37,125 bases of DNA from Tritrichomonas foetus (lineage: Eukaryota > Parabasalia > Tritrichomonadida > Tritrichomonadidae). The DNA is taken from NCBI GenBank assembly GCA_001839685.1, contig MLAK01001029.1, forward strand, positions 1 to 37,125. Direction: 5' to 3'. The position numbers were made by a program, and so were the translations under genes. Each line of letters opens with the position of its first letter. Within the stretch, counting starts at the first letter, position 1. Under the pieces are notes generated by a model, which was given only the letters and a program-made list of their open reading frames with translations, was not told the origin of the DNA and did no database searches. This document shows positions 19,220 through 27,508 of this stretch, one piece after another.

Positions 19220-19341
19220 ACATATTTGTCAATATATTTTGAAAATAATATTTTAAACGTATACACTCATTGAAAGAGATTCATTCAAAAATATTGACCA
19301 TATACCGTTTTTCACTCACAAATAATTCACCATTTCATCAG

Positions 19342-20781
19342 ATGGATGAGATCGAAAAACAACTTCCGATTAAACCACATCAAGACGATCTCTCATTATT
19401 ACTTCTTGAAAAATCATTGCAAAATTCTGACAGCAATAATGGAACAAACTCAGAAGATTTAGACGATTTCGATCAAACAGAATTTAATTATTATATTCAA
19501 ACTATTAATGAAATATTCGCGAGTGGAAATGTTAATCAAATCTCTTCGGTTTTTGAAGTCGTTTACAATATTATGAACCAACATAAAGATGATGATCCAA
19601 GCATTTCTGATTTTGATGAAACAATAATAAAAAATGTTTTTGAAAATATGATGAAATATTTTGACTCTAATTGTGGAGATTTACTTCAAATTATCTTGAA
19701 ATTTCTCCTTCATTTTTCCGAATTTGTTTCTGAATTAGGTTTATTTCTTGCACAAACTGGATATTTAATTCCAATTTATAATTTCTTTACAACTCAAAAT
19801 CTACCAGCCGAAATAGCTTCGGATTTTTTGCGCTTTATGTCAAATATAATTATGAGTTCACCTTTAACAAGAGACCAACTAGTTGAAAACGGATTATTAA
19901 ATTATTTTTTTATTGTTTTTAATAATTGTATCAATGATAGAGTTATTATTGAATGTCTTCTTAACTGCATTTATAATTTTTTTAAGTACAACAGTTTTGA
20001 AAAAGTTAATGAAATGAACGAATTCACAAATTTATTAGAGTTTTTACCAAATTTGATTATCAAACTATTTTCAATTCCGGAAATCTATGATCTCGCTTTC
20101 ATTTCTTATTTATCTAATGATTACATCATTCAATCATTATATATCTATGTAAATGATGATAAGGCGCTTCCTTCTGACACAAATGAAAATATTGGCATTT
20201 TATTGGATTTAGAAATACCACAAAAGCTATTTAGATTATTACAATCAGAACTTCCTTATGAATTTAAGAAAACTATAGATTTTTTAGTTACTGATATTAT
20301 AAAAAGAACTTTTCTATATGCTGAGAGTAGTTTATTACCCGAATTTTCAGCAACGATTGATGTTTCAATTTTGTTGAATTTCTTTGATTTAGAAAAATTG
20401 CATGTTTGTGAAAATATTTTATGTATCATAGAATATATAATTTGCAATCAGCCTGCTACGGTAAATCTGTTAAACTCTCTTAATTTTTATGGAAATATGA
20501 TGAATATTGTCGATAATTTACCTTATAGTCTGAAAAAATGCATTATTGGTGACATTGTTGCATCAATAATCGTCACAACTTCCACAGAAATCATTCAACT
20601 TTTCTCAAATGAAGAGATAGTCGAATTACTATCTGACTATATTAATCAAGGGCAGTTGCCCTGCTCAGAAAAAATTCCAGAAGCATTGGAAAAAATTAAC
20701 TCCATTTTGGCCGAAGATGATTACATATCAGCCAAAATTCGAGAAATTCTTGAATCATGCGAATATAGAGAATGTATTTAG
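19342..20781 (+). CDS. ARM/HEAT-like helical protein, unknown role
   Basis: The first in-frame ATG is at 19342, giving 479 residues (the frame itself opens at a TTG at 19270). The first ~50 residues are acidic and Asn/Ser-rich. The rest is a continuous series of amphipathic helices with a rhythm of about 40 residues (for example NVNQISSVFEVVYNIMNQHK, DLLQIILKFLLHFSEFVSEL, DRVIIECLLNCIYNFFKY), which suggests an armadillo or HEAT solenoid. No catalytic motif, signal peptide or convincing membrane segment is visible. An importin-alpha-like arrangement is suggested by the acidic N-terminus plus ARM-like helices, but the Trp-Asn arrays of importin-alpha are absent, so I leave the function open. 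The stop is TAG. Confidence 0.8.
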   Translation: MDEIEKQLPIKPHQDDLSLLLLEKSLQNSDSNNGTNSEDLDDFDQTEFNYYIQTINEIFASGNVNQISSVFEVVYNIMNQHKDDDPSISDFDETIIKNVFENMMKYFDSNCGDLLQIILKFLLHFSEFVSELGLFLAQTGYLIPIYNFFTTQNLPAEIASDFLRFMSNIIMSSPLTRDQLVENGLLNYFFIVFNNCINDRVIIECLLNCIYNFFKYNSFEKVNEMNEFTNLLEFLPNLIIKLFSIPEIYDLAFISYLSNDYIIQSLYIYVNDDKALPSDTNENIGILLDLEIPQKLFRLLQSELPYEFKKTIDFLVTDIIKRTFLYAESSLLPEFSATIDVSILLNFFDLEKLHVCENILCIIEYIICNQPATVNLLNSLNFYGNMMNIVDNLPYSLKKCIIGDIVASIIVTTSTEIIQLFSNEEIVELLSDYINQGQLPCSEKIPEALEKINSILAEDDYISAKIREILESCEYRECI

Positions 20782-21239
20782 TATAATACATACTTTTGTT
20801 TATATATATAAACTTGTAAGTTATGTGTGATAATTCTATGTGTTTGTCTATTCATTTTTATTCCCAATTCAACATCTCAAAAGCAAATTCCTGAATTTTT
20901 AAAATCAGAAATATTTTAATGCAAAGAATCAGTGGGAAATGATGCAAATTTAATAAACATGAAATGATTAAGAAATAAGCAATTCAGAATGGATCAAAAT
21001 TAATCATTATGATTTTTTGGACTTTTGAAATGTATTGCTTTCATTTTTATGGGCATATTTGCATTTAGGATTAATGAATAATGATTGAATGGAGCAGAGA
21101 TCGGGAAATGTGTGCTTTTTTGTTAGAATTTGGATTTGACCTTGTCGTAAAATATATTTGACCTTTATTTCGCCTTTATGTTGGGCAAAGGGGAAATTAA
21201 TTGATACATTCTATCGGGAAAAGTGACAAACTATTGAAA
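20782..21239. other. Intergenic region upstream of VPS29
   Basis: No gene is seen. Two copies of ATTTGACCTT, 22 bases apart (21134-21143 and 21156-21165), lie about 75-105 bases before the VPS29 ATG. The second continues into ATTTCGCCTTT. A third copy of ATTTGACCTTT is found upstream of the HECT gene (7146-7156). The CCTTT core recalls the M5-type promoter element described in Trichomonas vaginalis; the link is inference. Confidence 0.4.
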
Positions 21240-21797
21240 ATGCTTGTTTTAATTATTGGCGATCTTCACATACCTTTCAAAGCCCACGAAATCTCACGCC
21301 TCTTTCGCGAACACCTCCAACCAGGCAAGATTCACCAAATTTTGTGCACAGGAAACGTTAGCGTTAAATCAGAATTGGATTATTTAAGGACAATCTGTAA
21401 CGAAATAGTTGTTGTCCGCGGTGAATTCGACGAAGAAGGCATCAGTAATATCGAACAGACAGTACTCACAATAGGTGGCTTCCGCGTTGGCTTGATAAGC
21501 AGTTATTCCGTTTTTCCAATCAGCGACCTTTCCAGACTAGCATTAAAGCAAAGAGAACTCGACGTCGACATTCTCATTCACGGCGGAACACATCAGGCTG
21601 ATGCATGCGAATACGATGGATGTTTTTATCTCGATCCCGGATCGGCAACAGGAGCCTTTACATCAGAGGATCCAAATCCAACACCATCATTCATTTTATT
21701 GAATGTACAGGGTACAACAGCAATTGCTTACATCTACACTTTGGCAGAAGGAACAATTGCAGTGAAAAAAGTTAAGTTTTCGAAAGAGGAAGAATAA
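21240..21797 (+). CDS. VPS29: Vacuolar protein sorting 29 (retromer subunit)
   Basis: The ATG at 21240 starts the typical family N-terminus MLVLIIGDLHIPFKA and gives 185 residues, the normal VPS29 length (a TTG-led extension from 21201 is not needed). VPS29 is a metallophosphoesterase-fold scaffold of the retromer coat that recycles receptors from endosomes, binding the C-terminal half of VPS35. Family signatures are GKIHQILCTGNV, VVVRGEFDEE, LDVDILIHGGTHQADACEY and FYLDPGSATGAF. Of the metal-site residues, Asp8, His10, Asn39 and His118 remain, but the Asp of GDFDE is Glu62, and the His of LIHGH and the first His of GHTH are Ser87 and Gly116. Catalysis is therefore very unlikely. Codons are noticeably more GC-rich than in neighbouring genes. 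The stop reads TAAA. Confidence 0.97.
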   Translation: MLVLIIGDLHIPFKAHEISRLFREHLQPGKIHQILCTGNVSVKSELDYLRTICNEIVVVRGEFDEEGISNIEQTVLTIGGFRVGLISSYSVFPISDLSRLALKQRELDVDILIHGGTHQADACEYDGCFYLDPGSATGAFTSEDPNPTPSFILLNVQGTTAIAYIYTLAEGTIAVKKVKFSKEEE

Positions 21798-21835
21798 ATT
21801 TGATTTTCATAGCATCTTTGAATCTTATTTTTTTT

Positions 21836-22257
21836 GTTACTTGTTTCTTCGATACTTATTTCTTTGTTACTTGCTTCTTTGTTACTTATTTCTTCGATAC
21901 TTATTTCTTTATTACTTATTTCTTTGTTACTTGTTTCTTTGTTACTTNNNNNNNNNNNNNNNNNNNNNNNNNNNNNNNNNNNNNNNNNNNNNNNNNNNNN
22001 NNNNNNNNNNNNNNNNNNNNNNNNNNNNNNNNNNNNNNNNNNNNNNNNNNNNNNNNNNNNNNNNNNNNNNNNNNNNNNNNNNNNNNNNNNNNNNNNNNNN
22101 NNNNNNNNNNNNNNNNNNNNNNNNNNNNNNNNNNNNNNNNNNNNNNNNNNNNNNNNNNNNNNNNNNNNNNNNNNNNNNNNNNNNNNNNNNNNNNNNNNNN
22201 NTACTTGTTTCTTTGTTACTTATTTCTTTGATACTTATTTCTTTGATACTTATTTCT
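21836..22257. repeat. 15-bp minisatellite containing an assembly gap
   Basis: Units of the form GTTACTTATTTCTTT (variants GATAC, ATTAC, TTGTTT, TTGCTT, TTCTTC) run from 21836 for seven copies into a run of Ns (21948-22201, 254 bases) and resume for about four copies to 22257. The repeat phase is not kept across the gap (364 bases between unit starts is not a multiple of 15), so the N length is either an estimate or the hidden part has indels. The array starts 39 bases after the VPS29 stop, T-rich on the VPS29 sense strand. All open frames crossing it are artefacts. Confidence 0.95.
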
Positions 22258-22389
22258 ATTATATTGACTTTAGATAAGGTATCTTTAGAAATGCATTTTT
22301 GCATTGACCTATTTCTATAATTAGAAATTACCTTCATTTCATTTCGACAGGGGAATTCCCAAGAGAGATCATTCAATTTATTTTTAAAT

Positions 22390-22410
22390 TGCATCAAAAG
22401 ATTTGATGCA
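22390..22410. promoter_or_regulatory. Perfect 9-bp inverted repeat just before a start codon
   Basis: TGCATCAAA (22390-22398) and TTTGATGCA (22402-22410) flank AGA and end 8 bases before the ATG of the coiled-coil gene. It could be a dimeric protein site or, in RNA, a hairpin in the 5' leader. No function is known. Confidence 0.4.
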
Positions 22411-22418
22411 TCCAATTA

Positions 22419-23756
22419 ATGGAAGATACACCCAAAACTCTGATTCCTCTCATAACGAACAGTCAGAAGTACCAAAACATGATGAAGAGTTTTGTTGATG
22501 TCTTCGATTATATCGATGTTCCTTCACCTTCCTCAGAATTAGATTATTTGAAGATCGAAGAGCAAATCAAAATGTCGGAAGAAACCATTTTACAAGTGAA
22601 AGCCAAAACAGAAAAACTCATTTCCAGCTTCGCTGTCCTTTTTTTGACTGTTCAAAAATCCAAATTATTATCAAATCTGATCATCAACCTTCTCAAAATC
22701 TACGATAGAAATCGTTCTTTTATTAACAAAGAAAACCAAACCGCCAAAAATGCCACAGAAACAATCTCGAACGGAAATCAAATATTATCTAATCAGATCA
22801 ATTTGCTAAATTCGGAATTAACTCAAAAGAGAAGCGAATTATACGACGAAAAAGAGTCAATAAAGCGATTAAACGATGATTCTGAGGAAATGACACAAAA
22901 ATGCATATCGTTTCAAAATCAATGGATTCAATATGACGAAGAAATCACTCAAATATTATCGAAAATCAATGAAATGAAAGATTGCATGAAACAAATCATA
23001 ATAAGTCAATCAAAACTTCGATCTAAACTTTCATCATTAAATTTGCAAATTAATGGAGCAATAACAGACATCTCTGCCTTAGAAATTGATAAAAATGAAA
23101 TTCTCGAAAAGCTTCAAAATGCTCAAAACGAATTCCATCAAAAAAATAAGGAAATAGCATCTGAAAAAACCGAAAATGAAATAACAAAACAAAAAATAAA
23201 TGAAATTCTCATAGAAATAGATGAAAAAGAAAAAGATATCAAGAAAACTCAAAAAAATATTCAAGAAATTTACAATGAAATCCAAAATGAAGAAATTTCA
23301 GTAAACAATGTCAAAATTTGCATTCCACAGTTGGAGAATCAACTAAAGTCTACACAAGAGACAGAAGAAACCATCAAAAATGAAAAATTAAGAGTAGATC
23401 AACGTCAATCACAACTTGATACCTTAATTGGGAAGAAACAATCCATGATTGGTGAAGATTTTACCAAAATCGAAAAGAAACAAAAACGATACAAAGAATT
23501 ACAAAACATTTTCGAATTAAGGAAACTGATGCTAATCACAGCTTTGGATGACATCGATCATAAAATAAATAAAGAATATGGAAAAGTTTTGAAATATCAA
23601 AACAACTTAAATAACACACCTGTAATTCGAAGTAGACCCAAATTAGCATCACCGATCGTGAGAATGAAATTCATGAGGGTGAATCAAACACCACAATTTA
23701 ATAGGATGAACTCAAGGTTGTTTCCAACATCGACTTTCTCGAATTCACAGCATTAA
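22419..23756 (+). CDS. Long coiled-coil protein
   Basis: The ATG at 22419 gives 445 residues. After a ~45-residue head (with DVPSPSSELDYLKIEEQ), nearly all of residues 50-405 has the heptad and charge pattern of a coiled coil, rich in Glu, Lys, Gln, Asn and Ile (for example EKEKDIKKTQKNIQEIYNEI). The last ~40 residues are basic and Pro/Ser/Phe-containing (SRPKLASPIVRMKFMRV). This is the make-up of a filament, basal-body, kinetochore or tethering protein, and the sequence does not decide between them. No motor, kinase or membrane segment is present. The stop reads TAAA. Confidence 0.85.
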   Translation: MEDTPKTLIPLITNSQKYQNMMKSFVDVFDYIDVPSPSSELDYLKIEEQIKMSEETILQVKAKTEKLISSFAVLFLTVQKSKLLSNLIINLLKIYDRNRSFINKENQTAKNATETISNGNQILSNQINLLNSELTQKRSELYDEKESIKRLNDDSEEMTQKCISFQNQWIQYDEEITQILSKINEMKDCMKQIIISQSKLRSKLSSLNLQINGAITDISALEIDKNEILEKLQNAQNEFHQKNKEIASEKTENEITKQKINEILIEIDEKEKDIKKTQKNIQEIYNEIQNEEISVNNVKICIPQLENQLKSTQETEETIKNEKLRVDQRQSQLDTLIGKKQSMIGEDFTKIEKKQKRYKELQNIFELRKLMLITALDDIDHKINKEYGKVLKYQNNLNNTPVIRSRPKLASPIVRMKFMRVNQTPQFNRMNSRLFPTSTFSNSQH

Positions 23757-24066
23757 ATGTGGAACAGGAATTCATTTTAGATTAGTCAAAGAATAAAAAA
23801 ATATCGATGAATGTTTTCATTCATGTTTAATTTTGTTGATGTTTTTGTCTTTTTTTATTGACAAATGGTAGATTTTTGATTAGTCTATTTATTTTGATGG
23901 AGATATGCAACTGTGGATAAATATCCACAGAAATATTTTAATGCATCATTAATATTTCTTATTTGAAAGCGCTAAAAAAATACGATAATTTTTTGTGAAA
24001 GATAAAGATTGAAAACCCGAAGCTTTTGATGACAAAAAAAATCGTTACTTTTTTGAAAAATATGAA
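23757..24066. other. Short intergenic region
   Basis: About 310 bases between two plus-strand genes. Apart from the promoter motif at its end, I see only AT-rich sequence and a small palindrome-like TGTGGATAAATATCCACA at 23911-23928 (arms TGTGGATA / TATCCACA around AA), which could form a hairpin downstream of the coiled-coil gene. Confidence 0.5.
24045..24060 (+). promoter_or_regulatory. Candidate core promoter motif (TTACTTTTTTGAAAAA)
   Basis: The A of ACTTTTTTG lies 20 bases before the ATG at 24067. This is nearly the same sequence as the motif before the first ankyrin gene (TTACTTTTTTGAAAC). The short distance would fit the short leaders known for trichomonad mRNAs. Confidence 0.35.
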
Positions 24067-24441
24067 ATGTCCGTTCCTGTGTTTAATGACCCTGCATGCT
24101 ACAGAGAAATTACTCAATGGAAAGCTATATTTAATACACCATCATTAACAGAGACTCAGCAACCTTTATTTTCAAACTTTGGTGGTATTACTGAAAAAAC
24201 ACAAAACACCAAAGATCCCGAAACAGTTTGTAGAAATGTTGCAGAAAAATTTGCAATAGATGTCTTTATGGAACTTCGATATGATCTTATGTTTGATAAC
24301 CGTATTTCTACATCCCATACTGAAAGAAAAGGAACACCCAAATCAATAGCCCCACATAGGACACCAAATGTTACACCTCATAATTCTAGAAGAGGACCAC
24401 GGAATCATTCTATTTTTCAACCAAGAATAGGAACACTATGA
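24067..24441 (+). CDS. Small protein of unknown function
   Basis: A 124-residue frame with good protein composition and a promoter-like motif 20 bases upstream. The first ~85 residues are mixed and may fold (a helix around NVAEKFAIDVFMELRYDLMF). The last ~40 residues are Pro/Ser/Thr/Arg/His-rich and basic (KSIAPHRTPNVTPHNSRRGP), probably disordered and open to phosphorylation. No family is recognised. It is convergent with the UDP-glucose pyrophosphorylase gene, with a 244-base gap between the stops. Confidence 0.75.
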   Translation: MSVPVFNDPACYREITQWKAIFNTPSLTETQQPLFSNFGGITEKTQNTKDPETVCRNVAEKFAIDVFMELRYDLMFDNRISTSHTERKGTPKSIAPHRTPNVTPHNSRRGPRNHSIFQPRIGTL

Positions 24442-24685
24442 TAGCATATCTCTATTCATATCTATATATATAATCAGTATATACCATGTCTGTTATGTTA
24501 AACTAAACTAAATATTTAATATGTTTTTATTATACCTATTCTAACTTTAAACAGTAAAATATTTACATTCGCCATCAACTCCAATCATATGAAAGATCTA
24601 CAATGAAAAAGTCATGAAGTTACAACATTACAGGGTAATATATTTAAATAAAGAATCAATATAGATATCATTTCCTCTTTTATTC

Positions 24686-26110
24686 TCAAAGTTTATCTTG
24701 TGATGTGATTTCAACATTCTTATATGTTTTTCCGTCTGGAACAACCCACTTTTGTCCTTCTGGAGCCTTAATAACAACATCTCCTTCCAATGTAACATTG
24801 TTTCCGAATGTAACATCGCCTTCAACGACGAGTTTGTTCAAGTGAACAATGCTTGGTGGATGTGGGAATCTTGGTTCGAAATCTTGAACCTTTGTGAAGA
24901 ATGAGCTGAGCTTCAATGATGGAAGTGTGTCATTTCCACGGTCTGGGTTAAGCAAAAATTCAGCTCCTGTTCTCTTGTAAAGGTCTGATCTCATCAAAAG
25001 GAGTTCGTTGCATGATTTAACTGGTAAGAAACGACGACGTGGAACTTTTACAGAGATAGAGTCGGAGAATGATTGGATGGCTGAACCAGCAGCAGCTTCA
25101 AGTTGGATGACATTCTTTCCATTGAAGGCTTTCTTGTTCTTGATGACGTCAAGGACAAGTGTTCCATTTGTGAGTGATTCCTTAAGCTTTTCAAGATTGA
25201 TCCACATGTTGTTTGAGTTGAAGATATCGAATATCTTCACATTGCAGAAATCATCCATGTGACCATTTGGAACCTGGGCAGTTTCGAGGAGCTTGACACG
25301 TCCCTTATAAAGGATTGGCATTCCTCCCTTCCAGTCATCTGGTGTCTTGGCGACTGTTTCAGCAGCATAGGAACGGTTTTCTGAAGCAATCTTGTTAAGA
25401 ATCTTAAGATCAATCCTAGCGCCAAGGTTATCAATGTTAGAGATGAACATGTATTTCTTTCCTTCAGCGAGGAACTTATCGAGAAGACCACTGTCGCGGA
25501 GGCAGTGGAAGACATCACCATGTCCAGGTGGGTTCCATTCATTCAAAGGTGCTTGATCGTCCTTTGGAACTGGCTCAAGGGTATCTTCGTAAATACGTGG
25601 GAACTTGTTTTGGTTGTAGGCGAGAACGCGAACACCTGTCGATGATGCCTTTTCGATTGATGGCTTCATAAGATCATCTGTGTAGAAGGACTGCATGAGT
25701 ACAAGTGGGACATCAACCTTATATTTGTCGTTGAATTCTTTGATTTGGTCGATTGTGATATCAAAGAATGTTTGTCCATTTTGGCAAACAATTAAAGACT
25801 TGGGGAATGTGCAGCCCATTGTTGTGCCAAGTCCACCGTTAAGTTTGCAGACAACAAGTTGCTTGAGAAGGTCGGATGGATTGGATGGATCTGGTAAATT
25901 CTCATATGGGAATTGTTCGTTTGGTGTGAGTGGCTTGACAAAGTCCCAAGTGATTTCACTTTCTTGGCAGACTGATGGAGAGAATGCGGCTTTGAACATT
26001 GTGATGAGTTTGTCTTGCGCACCTGGATTCAACTTAAGTGGGGCAATTTCCTTCTTAAGCTTTTCAATGGCGGCATCTTCGTTGGTTTGTAACAGTTCGC
26101 GAACAGACAT
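24686..26110 (-). CDS. UGP: UTP-glucose-1-phosphate uridylyltransferase (UDP-glucose pyrophosphorylase)
   Basis: This 474-residue enzyme makes UDP-glucose from UTP and glucose 1-phosphate, feeding glycogen and surface-glycan synthesis in the cytosol. The nucleotide-binding loop KLNGGLGTTMGCTFPKS lies at about 89-105 (GLGTTMG, conserved Lys104). Other family blocks are VPLVLMQSFYTDDLM, WNPPGHGDVF, FISNIDNLGA and an RRRFLPVKSCNELLLMRSDL segment. The C-terminus (about 410-474) is the left-handed beta-helix with repeated VTFGNNVTLEGDVVIKAP. Length and order are those of the eukaryotic enzyme. Codon use is more biased (AAG, ATC, GTC, CTT) than in neighbouring genes, as expected for high expression. 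Just before the ATG the sense strand reads TTCACTTCACTC, an initiator-like TCACT. Confidence 0.97.
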   Translation of the reverse strand: MSVRELLQTNEDAAIEKLKKEIAPLKLNPGAQDKLITMFKAAFSPSVCQESEITWDFVKPLTPNEQFPYENLPDPSNPSDLLKQLVVCKLNGGLGTTMGCTFPKSLIVCQNGQTFFDITIDQIKEFNDKYKVDVPLVLMQSFYTDDLMKPSIEKASSTGVRVLAYNQNKFPRIYEDTLEPVPKDDQAPLNEWNPPGHGDVFHCLRDSGLLDKFLAEGKKYMFISNIDNLGARIDLKILNKIASENRSYAAETVAKTPDDWKGGMPILYKGRVKLLETAQVPNGHMDDFCNVKIFDIFNSNNMWINLEKLKESLTNGTLVLDVIKNKKAFNGKNVIQLEAAAGSAIQSFSDSISVKVPRRRFLPVKSCNELLLMRSDLYKRTGAEFLLNPDRGNDTLPSLKLSSFFTKVQDFEPRFPHPPSIVHLNKLVVEGDVTFGNNVTLEGDVVIKAPEGQKWVVPDGKTYKNVEITSQDKL

Positions 26111-27041
26111 GATTAAGAGTGAAGTGAATACACTCTTTGAGAAGTTACACCCACTGGCCTTTCAAAAAGTGGGACTCAAAAAAAAAAACACAAATGTCAT
26201 TTCATTTTTGTGTGATCATTTTTTATTCAATTCTTTCTCTCATGTTCAGTTTCTTTCAAATTGGAGAATTCAATTTTTTTGTGAATGATTTTGAATTAAA
26301 TTTTTTTGAATATCTGTCAGACGCTAGTTATATGAAACTGAAAAAGTTATGAATTTGTGAAGAATAAGTAATGTAAAACTTTTTCTGTGATGTCAAGTTA
26401 ATTCAAATTACCAGTATGACTTTTTAATAATGACGATGATATGAAAATTCTTCGAACGAGAAAGCATTGACTTCCCATATTGAGTGAGACATTTTTGAAT
26501 AGAAGCACCAATGAGATTATTCACATCTTTTTTACTCATAAAATCTCATATTTGACAATGAATTGATTTTTTTTGGAAAAGATTTTGAAAGTTGTGCTTT
26601 TTACCGTTCGTCCAAATAGATATTTTTCTTTTGTTGTATGGATTAATTGTGGAAAGGAAGCAAAACACTTCCTCATAATTCATCATTATTAGAATTCACA
26701 ATTTTTTCCTTGATATTTCGACTTTTTCTGATGACTTTTTCGTAAATAGAAATGAAATAAGCATAAAAATCGTAATTTTGCTCAAAATGAGATATCCTTA
26801 ATTTCAATATTTTAATAATCGATCTCAAAACATATTATTATCAATTGTTTTAATTGTGTAGAATTCAAATTTTCAGTGATAGTCTCTTTCCATAAAAAGA
26901 TTAATCATACCATAATCGAAAAGTTCATTAACACTTTTAAAATTGGTCTCACTAATAATGCAAATCTTACTAATAAAAATGATGAATTAAAATGACGATC
27001 TAGTGGAAGAATTTGATACATATTATGGATAATAAATAGTT
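26111..27041. other. Intergenic region, no gene seen
   Basis: About 930 bases between the pyrophosphorylase start (-) and the 3' end of the DPY30-like gene (-). It contains promoter sequence close to 26110-26175 and otherwise featureless AT-rich DNA. The forward frames that overlap 26137-26352 are continuations of antisense frames and are not credible genes. Confidence 0.5.
26161..26174 (-). promoter_or_regulatory. Candidate core promoter motif (CCCACTTTTTGAA)
   Basis: On the gene strand this reads CCCACTTTTTGAAAGG with its A 60 bases before the ATG at 26110. A second, initiator-like TTCACTTCACT lies within 30 bases of the ATG and is the better candidate for the actual start of transcription. 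Confidence 0.3.
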
Positions 27042-27287
27042 TTATTGATAAGATTTTCGTGGATTGTGACGCAATAAAAAGTGAGCAAGGAATAAAACCG
27101 GATCGGGCGGACGAACTTTCTCAAGCTCGTCTAGAGCATATGCGAGTAATGGAACAAGGGTGTCTCCAAGGTATGCTTTCAAGTCTTCTTCATCAGTCTG
27201 AGTATCTTGTGGATTCCCTTCTATCGCTTCTGGATTCTGTCCTTGTTCTGATGCTGGTATCTCTTGGTTAGTTTTCGAAGCACTCAT
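27042..27287 (-). CDS. DPY30-motif protein
   Basis: An 81-residue frame with an acidic, disordered first ~33 residues, followed by a clear DPY30 motif at about 36-77: LKAYLGDTLVPLLAYALDEL then EKVRPPDPVLFLAHFLLRHN. This two-helix, RIIa-like dimerisation fold occurs in the DPY30 subunit of COMPASS/SET1 histone H3K4 methyltransferases and in radial-spoke and other axonemal proteins. The short length and lack of other domains fit DPY30 itself, so a chromatin role is the first guess. In a flagellated cell an axonemal role is equally possible. An overlapping forward frame (27059-27271) is its antisense shadow. The stop reads TAAA. Confidence 0.9.
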   Translation of the reverse strand: MSASKTNQEIPASEQGQNPEAIEGNPQDTQTDEEDLKAYLGDTLVPLLAYALDELEKVRPPDPVLFLAHFLLRHNPRKSYQ

Positions 27288-27336
27288 TCGTTATATATTT
27301 TCAATTGATATTTAGCCGTATTATGAAATAATAAAC

Positions 27337-27352
27337 CGACACTTTTTGAAAA
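27337..27352. promoter_or_regulatory. ACTTTTTGAAAA motif in reverse orientation upstream of DPY30-like gene
   Basis: ACACTTTTTGAAAAC reads on the plus strand, 54 bases before the minus-strand ATG. It is the same motif as before other genes but in the opposite direction. The element is nearly palindromic (TTTTCAAAAAGT), so either orientation might work, or the match may be incidental. Confidence 0.2.
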
Positions 27353-27508
27353 CTAATTCATTTTCATTGTTGTCTATCTGTTACATTATTCTTTTTTCCA
27401 GTTTTTCTCATATTTTTTTCTACTAACATTTCATGCTGATGTTGAGTTTTGGAAAATTATTTAGAGCATGAAAGGATAATTTTTATCAAAAAATATTTAC
27501 TAATAACT

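Larger units (their letters stand above)
17006..19341. other. Intergenic region holding an inverted-repeat element
   Basis: The region between the kinase start (-) and the ARM-like gene (+) contains the 1.1-kb element at 17081-18190 and its decayed gene, both listed separately. From 18191 to 19341 I see only AT-rich sequence with homopolymer runs (for example A-runs near 18848-18857) and the candidate promoter motif near 19207. A 78-codon forward frame at 18216-18452 lacks an ATG at its start and I do not accept it. Confidence 0.5.

Noticed and set aside
19270..19341. N-terminal extension of the ARM-like protein
   Set aside because: The extension begins with TTG and contains no ATG; a eukaryotic start at 19342 is preferred.
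21800..22415. Several open frames in all directions across the N run
   Set aside because: They exist only because Ns and the 15-bp repeat contain no stops.
25695..26288. 197-codon forward frame
   Set aside because: It is antisense to UDP-glucose pyrophosphorylase, whose family motifs settle the strand.
27059..27271. 70-codon forward frame
   Set aside because: It is antisense to the DPY30 motif, which is clearly the real coding strand.
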